This document shows, in pieces, positions 59,949 to 64,000 of a stretch of 64,000 nt of DNA. Every line of letters starts with the position of its first letter. Position 1 is the stretch's first letter. The notes under the pieces were generated by a model that ran no database searches, was not told where the DNA came from, and was given only the letters and a program-made list of their open reading frames with translations. A program made the position numbers and the translations under genes. The DNA lies in IMG/VR virus record IMGVR_UViG_3300009159_005447, positions 1 to 64,000 of that record; one strand, written 5' to 3'. This DNA is from a virus.

Positions 59949-60187
59949 CTATATTTTAACAAGAAGTAGGTTGCATTTTGTTCAGAAAATTTAGCACGTA
60001 TACTGATGCGGTATCCCCAAGACTTGTGATCAATTGCCCTCCCCCAAATTGGCTCTTCTACGCAATTTTCCATTACCCATTTTCCAGAGTCTGACTGTTG
60101 CCAGTCATAGATAGGGCCCGCGGCATAAATTTCAGGGTCATCTACATCGCCTAATCTAAATTCGTGTACGGTTAAAGTAACAGTCAT
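59945..60187 (-). CDS. Paralogue family member (80 aa)
   Basis: The protein MTVTLTVHEFRLGDVDDPEI has a helix with Trp (YDWQQSDSGKWVMENC) and ends I-S-I-R-A-K-F-S-E-Q-N-A-T-Y-F-L-L-K-Y-R, a variant of the family closing motif. First of the tandem set; start overlaps the structural-type gene upstream by one base. Function unknown. Confidence 0.72.
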   Translation of the reverse strand: MTVTLTVHEFRLGDVDDPEIYAAGPIYDWQQSDSGKWVMENCVEEPIWGRAIDHKSWGYRISIRAKFSEQNATYFLLKYR

Positions 60188-60621
60188 TATGTTTTTTTAA
60201 GTATGTCCCAGACTTTCATCTTGTCCCGAATATCTGCTTCCAGTGCCCTATACTCATCGCCTAGGCGTTTGAGTTCATCCCATTCTTTTTCAAGTTCCAG
60301 GGAAGGTCGTAACAGCCCCAGTCTTTGCTCAACTGCGTCAAGTGTGCTTTGAATGTTTTCCAGCGTGGTTTTGAGGCTTGTTCCATTGACCACAACATCT
60401 GCATTATCGCCGGTGAGTTGCAGAGTCCCGGACGCCGAAGATGTTAGCCACGGGCTGGCACTGGTCCATTGGGTAGCAGATCCAGAACTTGTTAACCATT
60501 GGTTAGAGGTCCCACCGTTGGCAATTGATACGTTACTGACGCTGTATGTAGATCCAACTGCTCCTACCATTGTACCCGAGTAGCCTGATATGGGTAATGT
60601 TGCTGTTGTTGTTTTAGACAT
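60187..60621 (-). CDS. Phage structural-type protein with C-terminal coiled coil
   Basis: The start is ATG 60621 (MSKTTTATLPISGYSGTMVG); the longer frame is rejected. The 144-residue protein has a Ser/Thr/Gly-rich N-terminal part (~1-75) with repeated W-L-T-S-S-(G/A)-S. It then has a strand D-V-V-V-N-G-T-S-L and a C-terminal helix with I-Q-S-T-L-D-A-V-E-Q-R-L-G-L-L-R-P and W-D-E-L-K-R-L-G. This layout is common near structural genes of T4-like environmental phages. Function unknown. Confidence 0.75.
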   Translation of the reverse strand: MSKTTTATLPISGYSGTMVGAVGSTYSVSNVSIANGGTSNQWLTSSGSATQWTSASPWLTSSASGTLQLTGDNADVVVNGTSLKTTLENIQSTLDAVEQRLGLLRPSLELEKEWDELKRLGDEYRALEADIRDKMKVWDILKKT

Positions 60622-60641
60622 AGGTAAAGTTATTTTTAAAA

Positions 60642-60670
60642 ATTTTAACGCATTGCTAGACAAATGTCAA
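60642..60670 (-). promoter_or_regulatory. Sigma-70 promoter (TTGACA-17-TAAAAT)
   Basis: Consensus -35 and near-consensus -10 at 17 bp, just after the tRNA terminator, driving the run 60621-57181. Confidence 0.88.
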
Positions 60671-60686
60671 GATAATTTAGTCAAGA

Positions 60687-60710
60687 AAAAGCCCGCCTAA
60701 GCGGGCTTTT
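60687..60710 (-). terminator. Intrinsic terminator of the tRNA cluster
   Basis: Stem aaaagcccgc/gcgggctttt with a CTAA loop and T-run, 4 bp after tRNA-Val. Confidence 0.9.
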
Positions 60711-60713
60711 GTT

Positions 60714-60788
60714 TGGTACCTGGTCACGGTTTCGAACCGCGGACCCTTTCCGTGTAAAGGAAACGCTCTCCCCCTGAGCTAACCAGGC
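60714..60788 (-). tRNA. tRNA-Val (anticodon TAC)
   Basis: Cloverleaf with a 7-bp acceptor (GCCTGGT/ACCAGGT), anticodon loop TTTACAC, T-loop GGTTCGAAACC and encoded CCA. Last tRNA before the terminator. Confidence 0.95.
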
Positions 60789-60796
60789 AATTGTAA

Positions 60797-60870
60797 TGGA
60801 GCGGGATAGGAGAATCGAACTCCTGACTAAACCTTGGCAAGGTTTCGTTTGACCATTAAACTAATCCCGC
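60797..60870 (-). tRNA. tRNA-Gly (anticodon GCC)
   Basis: Acceptor GCGGGAT/ATCCCGC, anticodon loop TTGCCAA, T-arm AGGAGTTCGATTCTCCT, encoded CCA. Confidence 0.95.
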
Positions 60871-60877
60871 ATATAAT

Positions 60878-60961
60878 TGGTGCCCCAGGGGAGACTCGAA
60901 CTCCCACGCCTTTCGACAATGGCTTCTAAGACCATCGTGTCTACCATTCCACCACCAGGGC
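60878..60961 (-). tRNA. tRNA-Leu (anticodon TAG)
   Basis: 84-base class II tRNA with a long variable arm; anticodon loop CTTAGAA gives TAG (reads CUA/CUG). T-arm GGGAGTTCGAGTCTCCC; CCA encoded. Confidence 0.93.
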
Positions 60962-61036
60962 ATATCTAACAGGTTAATACCGGTTTAATGACCCGGCAGT
61001 CGCCATATGTTTATATCGCTGTAATTAACCTAAATT
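60962..61036. other. Spacer with tRNA-like inverted repeats
   Basis: AGGTTAAT (minus strand) near 61031 can pair with ATTAACCT near 60970, and CCGG/CCGG lies inside near its 3' end. It looks like a degenerate tRNA or processing spacer, but no D-arm or anticodon arm can be drawn. Confidence 0.3.
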
Positions 61037-61111
61037 TGGTTGCGGGGGAAGGACTCGAACCTCCGGCTCCCGGGTTATGAGCCCGGTGGTCTACCACTGA
61101 CGTACCCCGCG
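61037..61111 (-). tRNA. Initiator tRNA-fMet (anticodon CAT)
   Basis: Anticodon loop CTCATAA closed by a stem with the three G-C pairs (GGG/CCC) diagnostic of bacterial initiators. The 5' C1 faces A72, the unpaired end required for formylation and initiation. CCA encoded. Confidence 0.95.
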
Positions 61112-61116
61112 ATATT

Positions 61117-61302
61117 TTATTTAACCTTTAACAAATACTCAGTACCAATTTTTCCTTGTTCAATTTCTTTGATTGCTGTTATTGCTTCTTTGTTGTTGGT
61201 ATCTATCATCGGCCGATGACCGCGCTTTAGTTCTCTAACTCGGACCGATGCCGCTAGCACTATGTCGAATCTATTTGTTAATGGTTCTTTTTTAAATGTC
61301 AT
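61117..61302 (-). CDS. rpoZ: RNA polymerase omega subunit
   Basis: The 61-residue protein matches the omega core: L-T-N-R-F-D-I-V-L-A-A-S-V-R-V-R-E-L (~8-25), a basic K-R-G-H segment, and K-E-A-I-T-A-I-K-E-I-E-Q-G-K-I (~38-52). Omega binds the beta' subunit and helps assembly. It sits among tRNA genes and has AAGGAAT as ribosome binding site. It is slightly shorter than most bacterial omegas. Likely modifies or stabilises the host polymerase during infection. Confidence 0.88.
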   Translation of the reverse strand: MTFKKEPLTNRFDIVLAASVRVRELKRGHRPMIDTNNKEAITAIKEIEQGKIGTEYLLKVK

Positions 61303-61311
61303 TTTATTCCT

Positions 61312-61386
61312 TGGTCCGGCGTACAGGAATCGAACCTGTATTGATAGCTTAGAAGGCTACTGTTCTGTCCATTGAACTAACGCCAG
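61312..61386 (-). tRNA. tRNA-Arg (anticodon TCT)
   Basis: Acceptor CTGGCGT/ACGCCGG (one G-U), anticodon loop CTTCTAA, T-arm ACAGGTTCGATTCCTGT, encoded CCA. Reads AGA/AGG, rare in many hosts. Confidence 0.94.
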
Positions 61387-61397
61387 CTAATGTTGCT

Positions 61398-61426
61398 ATT
61401 ATACAGTATTTAACCTAGCTTGTCAA
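61398..61426 (-). promoter_or_regulatory. Perfect sigma-70 promoter of the tRNA-rpoZ cluster
   Basis: TTGACA and TATAAT at 17 bp; a TTAAATAC late-like core lies in the spacer. It would transcribe tRNA-Arg, rpoZ and the other four tRNAs to the terminator. Confidence 0.9.
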
Positions 61427-61542
61427 TTAAAATGATGGTTTTTTTGTGTCAGGATAACCAACAACCCCGGATACACAGCCCATCCCACGTTTCGTGTATC
61501 GCGGACGCTGATTCTCAACCTAGGCGGAGGTGGGTCAGCGGT

Positions 61543-62145
61543 TTACATTGTAGGACCGTTGCCGTTCCTAAATCCGATCTCACCGCCTTCGTTGGCGATG
61601 CGCTTGTAGACATCCTCCAACAAGATAGGAGTGAAATCTGTTTGCTCCACGCAAACACAATGGTAACGGACATCGTTTTCGTCCCCGTACAAAATAGCAC
61701 CAGTACGAGCATCAACGCCACGTGCCTTCTTGACACGATTTGTGTGCAAGTGACCGTGAATGTTAACACCAAACCGCCCCAATGATGCTTCGTGTACAGG
61801 AATATGACTCAAGATCATTCCGTTCAATACGTGATATGCTCTCAATTCACGAAAGTACCTGCGGTACTCCTCATCACGGAAGATGTCGTGGTTGCCACGG
61901 ATCAATACCTTGTCACCGTTCAATCGATGCAATATGGGCAAGGCCTTGCGGTTGATCACAACATCACCCAAGTGATAGACCTTGTCGTTGGGACGAACTG
62001 TGTCGTTCCACCGGCGTACCATTTCCTTGTCCATTTCGTCAGGGTCGGTCCAGGGACGGATCTTTGTAACTCCATCTTCTTCGGTAAAGCGGCACACACC
62101 GGCGTGACCGAAATGCGTATCACTGACTAAAAATGTTGCTGGCAT
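61543..62145 (-). CDS. Calcineurin-like metallophosphoesterase
   Basis: The 200-residue protein has SDTHFGH (~8), HLGDVV (~58), RGNHD (~83), S-H-I-P (~113) and H-G-H-L-H (~130), the full set of dinuclear-metal motifs. Similar small phosphoesterases are frequent in phages, where they may hydrolyse nucleotide 2',3'- or oligoadenylate-type phosphodiesters; the substrate here is unknown. The ~110-bp region downstream (61431-61542) holds no gene that I can see. Confidence 0.88.
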   Translation of the reverse strand: MPATFLVSDTHFGHAGVCRFTEEDGVTKIRPWTDPDEMDKEMVRRWNDTVRPNDKVYHLGDVVINRKALPILHRLNGDKVLIRGNHDIFRDEEYRRYFRELRAYHVLNGMILSHIPVHEASLGRFGVNIHGHLHTNRVKKARGVDARTGAILYGDENDVRYHCVCVEQTDFTPILLEDVYKRIANEGGEIGFRNGNGPTM

Positions 62146-62160
62146 TGTGTACTCCTTTCT

Positions 62161-62634
62161 TTAATTAAACCAAATCTCATCAAAGCCTTCCTCAACAGTG
62201 GGTGGCTCCACGCTTAAATCAATTGCCATCTGTTCTACTACATTCTGCGGAATAACTTTGCCTGGACGGCTGGCCAATCTACGAGCAAGTTCTTCTTTTT
62301 CAGGTGTCTTGAACACCACGGCAATTTTGTAGTAGTCGGGTAGCATACGAAACTTTCTTGCACGACTTGCAATAGAGGTACTGGTTTGATCCCAGATAAT
62401 ATCTTTACCTGCATCACGTGCGCCATTTACTGCACCAGCCATTTTGGCCACTGCAACAGGCATATATTCTTCAAATACTTCGCTGTAGGTTTTACCCACA
62501 GTCTCGGCCCATTCCTCCACGTACTTGTCTGTGGATACGTATGCACAATCGTCAAACCATTCTTGCGATTTTGCCCAGGTGCTTTTACCCGAAGCAGGCA
62601 CGCCAACCAGTACATAGAGTTTTCTTTTTTCCAT
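62161..62634 (-). CDS. P-loop polynucleotide-kinase-like protein
   Basis: The 157-residue protein has Walker A GVPASGKSTW (~11-20), the S-T-D segment (~35) and a lid region with R-R-L-A-S-R-P-G. This is like the N-terminal kinase domain of T4 Pnk; the phosphatase half is absent. It would phosphorylate 5' ends of RNA/DNA, useful for repair of cleaved tRNA. It has a perfect sigma-70 promoter. No RNA ligase is visible next to it. Confidence 0.85.
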   Translation of the reverse strand: MEKRKLYVLVGVPASGKSTWAKSQEWFDDCAYVSTDKYVEEWAETVGKTYSEVFEEYMPVAVAKMAGAVNGARDAGKDIIWDQTSTSIASRARKFRMLPDYYKIAVVFKTPEKEELARRLASRPGKVIPQNVVEQMAIDLSVEPPTVEEGFDEIWFN

Positions 62635-62640
62635 AGCTGT

Positions 62641-62669
62641 ATTATAGCAGATACCTGCTGGTTTGTCAA
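62641..62669 (-). promoter_or_regulatory. Perfect sigma-70 promoter (TTGACA-17-TATAAT)
   Basis: Exact hexamers, 17-bp spacing with TGC before the -10; the kinase start is only 7 bp downstream of the -10, so the leader would be very short or absent. Confidence 0.9.
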
Positions 62670-62693
62670 CCGAAAATTATGTAGTAATTAGTA

Positions 62694-63872
62694 TTACCTG
62701 CAGAATTCGCTGAGATCGACGCGATATCCGTCAATGTATTCACGCATTAACTCGCGACCGTGAAAGGCATAGCCTGCAGGTCCGTTGTGAATCACGTGCC
62801 GTGACCAATTGACAAATCTATCTGAACTGTGCAATCTCTTTTTGCCAGCTTCAATGGCATAGCGCCAGAATGGTGTGTCCAATTTGTTTTCGCCTACGTA
62901 GTTGATGGCAATCAAATCCTGTATGTACTCCACGTGGTCCAAGTACATACGATTGACTATGTTCTCAACACCCCAGGCATTGTCTGTGTTTGCCAACGCT
63001 TCGCAAAAACGTTTGGTTAATAACATATAAAAATGCAAAGGGATAGCCTGGTGCGGTTCAAAGAAATAAAGCCTATTGCCCATAGACAATATCCTACCAG
63101 CTTGTGCCTGTGTTTTGTAGTAAGGCGCCCAGGAGAACTTGCGTAGCGGTTCTGTGTCAATGTCTTTGATAGCGGCAAACTTGGCCTTGGCTTCGTCTAG
63201 GCTGGTAATTGCGTTATTGTACAAATAGCCCCAGGCTTTTCTATGCTGTAAGGGTACACCAAACATCCATCCATTGTCGTGGATGTAGCTGGATGTATAA
63301 GGTTCATTGTAGCGTTGAAAATCAGGATACAGTATAACAGAGTTAACAGAAACAAACTGTGGTTTATTGTATTCTACACTGTTTAATTCTTCTGCCGAAG
63401 GCGTTCCGCGGCAATCAATTACATAGTTAAAGGAGTAAGCATCTTTATCACCTCTAATGGTGGCCGCATATTCAACCTGCGTGATACTTTTAACATTCTC
63501 TGGAACCATTGTAAAATTCTCGTAGAGTTGTTCAAGTCTTTCAAATACAAAGGCACTGAATTTCTCGCTGTTGACGTGCAATCCCGGTGCGGCATAGCGT
63601 ATGGTAAAATCTTCACCGTGTGCCGCAGTCCAATTGTATTTGGTACAATATCTTAAGGTACCATCGATCTTGTCTAGGTCTGTTAAAGGATCAAAACGAA
63701 TAGCTTCGTACATCAGACCGTATATAGCGGCACTGGCGCTTTCGCCTACGTGAGTAATGGGGATATCAGGATTGTAAAAACAAGTTACCTCAACGGACTT
63801 GGGTAAGTTTGTTAATAAAGTTGAAACGGCAACTGCACTGGCGGTGCCAACGCCTACTATTCCAATTTTCAT
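62694..63872 (-). CDS. Tryptophan-halogenase-like flavoprotein
   Basis: The 392-residue protein has an N-terminal FAD-binding motif G-V-G-T-A-S (~7-12), V-G-E-S-A-S (~42-47) and D-C-R-G (~153). In place of the W-x-W-x-I-P halogenase signature it has G-W-M-F-G-V-P (~200-206), losing the second Trp, so halogenation is doubtful. It is shorter than PrnA-type enzymes (~510-540). Related proteins are common in T4-like environmental phages. Its role may be a monooxygenase or structural flavoprotein. Confidence 0.82.
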   Translation of the reverse strand: MKIGIVGVGTASAVAVSTLLTNLPKSVEVTCFYNPDIPITHVGESASAAIYGLMYEAIRFDPLTDLDKIDGTLRYCTKYNWTAAHGEDFTIRYAAPGLHVNSEKFSAFVFERLEQLYENFTMVPENVKSITQVEYAATIRGDKDAYSFNYVIDCRGTPSAEELNSVEYNKPQFVSVNSVILYPDFQRYNEPYTSSYIHDNGWMFGVPLQHRKAWGYLYNNAITSLDEAKAKFAAIKDIDTEPLRKFSWAPYYKTQAQAGRILSMGNRLYFFEPHQAIPLHFYMLLTKRFCEALANTDNAWGVENIVNRMYLDHVEYIQDLIAINYVGENKLDTPFWRYAIEAGKKRLHSSDRFVNWSRHVIHNGPAGYAFHGRELMREYIDGYRVDLSEFCR

Positions 63873-63886
63873 AATTTATAATTTGT

Positions 63887-63963
63887 TGGTCGGAGTACGA
63901 GGGATCGAACCTCGGACCTCCTGGTCCCAAACCAGGCGCACTACCAGGCTGTGCTACACTCCG
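63887..63963 (-). tRNA. tRNA-Pro (anticodon TGG)
   Basis: Acceptor CGGAGTG/TACTCCG, anticodon stem CCTGG/CCAGG with loop TTTGGGA, T-arm CGAGGTTCGATCCCTCG, encoded CCA. It lies upstream of the halogenase-like gene, apart from the other five tRNAs. Confidence 0.94.
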
Positions 63964-64000
63964 AAATTGTTCTGTTGTATAATGTATTTAAGTAAGTTGA

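Noticed and set aside
60962-61036. An additional tRNA gene
   Set aside because: Acceptor-like and T-arm-like pairings exist, but no D-arm, anticodon arm or CCA can be placed.

Overview
The window reads as part of a large T4-like phage genome (myovirus type). Four things support this. (1) Nearly all genes lie on one strand in tightly overlapping runs. (2) About twenty gene starts are preceded by a T4-type late promoter core (TATAAATA or TAAATAC). (3) Many products belong to families I know from T4-like environmental phages: collagen-like fibres, a large membrane coiled-coil protein, a subtilase, an amidoligase-like giant, a radical SAM protein, a tryptophan-halogenase-like protein, a SOD-like protein and a DexA-type exonuclease. 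(4) There is a tRNA cluster. A second promoter class has near-consensus sigma-70 hexamers with 17-bp spacing, so host-type early and phage-type late transcription both appear. The host is probably a Gram-negative proteobacterium, perhaps a betaproteobacterium (DnaK/GroEL sequence style, tmRNA tag ANDSQFALAA, outer-membrane proteins, phasin-like protein). That is inference; no database was consulted.

Layout, left to right (minus strand unless stated). 1-3.5 kb: an unfinished collagen-like fibre. 3.6-4.4 kb: small genes. 4.5-5.3 kb (plus strand): two related holin-like membrane proteins around a small protein. 5.3-13.1 kb: a curli-like module, namely a CHASE2 adenylate cyclase, small secreted/membrane proteins, two curlin-repeat proteins, a FecR-domain protein, CsgG and CsgF. 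13.2-14.2 kb: AhpC/AhpD. 14.5-19.2 kb: cupin, glutamine-amidotransferase-like protein, outer-membrane barrel, secreted DUF4214-like protein, glycosyltransferase and LpxH-like phosphoesterase. 19.2-19.6 kb: a circularly permuted tmRNA. 19.6-22.8 kb: radical SAM and ADP-ribosyltransferase-like proteins. 22.9-26.6 kb: small genes, most behind a repeated strong promoter cassette. 26.7-33.7 kb: Rieske oxygenase, nucleotidyltransferase, amidoligase-like protein, malonyl-CoA-decarboxylase-like protein and secreted nuclease. 33.7-46.7 kb: ClpP, SprT-like, phasin-like, UV endonuclease, fibre/baseplate-like protein, DexA-like exonuclease, cytidylyltransferase, then ClpS, Hsp20, GroEL, GroES, DnaK and ClpX. 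47-53.7 kb: membrane coiled-coil protein, subtilase and a second collagen-like fibre. 53.8-57.1 kb: IscA/ErpA, SOD, IF-1 and conserved phage unknowns. 57.2-60.2 kb: a DD-peptidase, a phosphatase and a tandem family of small paralogues. 60.7-64 kb: six tRNAs including an initiator tRNA, RNA polymerase omega, a phosphoesterase, a polynucleotide-kinase-like protein and a halogenase-like protein.

The genes suggest a phage that brings its own protein quality control (DnaK, GroELS, Hsp20, ClpXP, ClpS, tmRNA), parts of translation initiation (IF-1, tRNA-fMet), an RNA polymerase accessory subunit, redox defence (AhpC/D, SOD), and a cell-surface amyloid secretion module linked to cAMP signalling. The curli-like module, the permuted tmRNA, and an RNA hairpin shared by the hsp20 and dnaK leaders are the most unusual observations.
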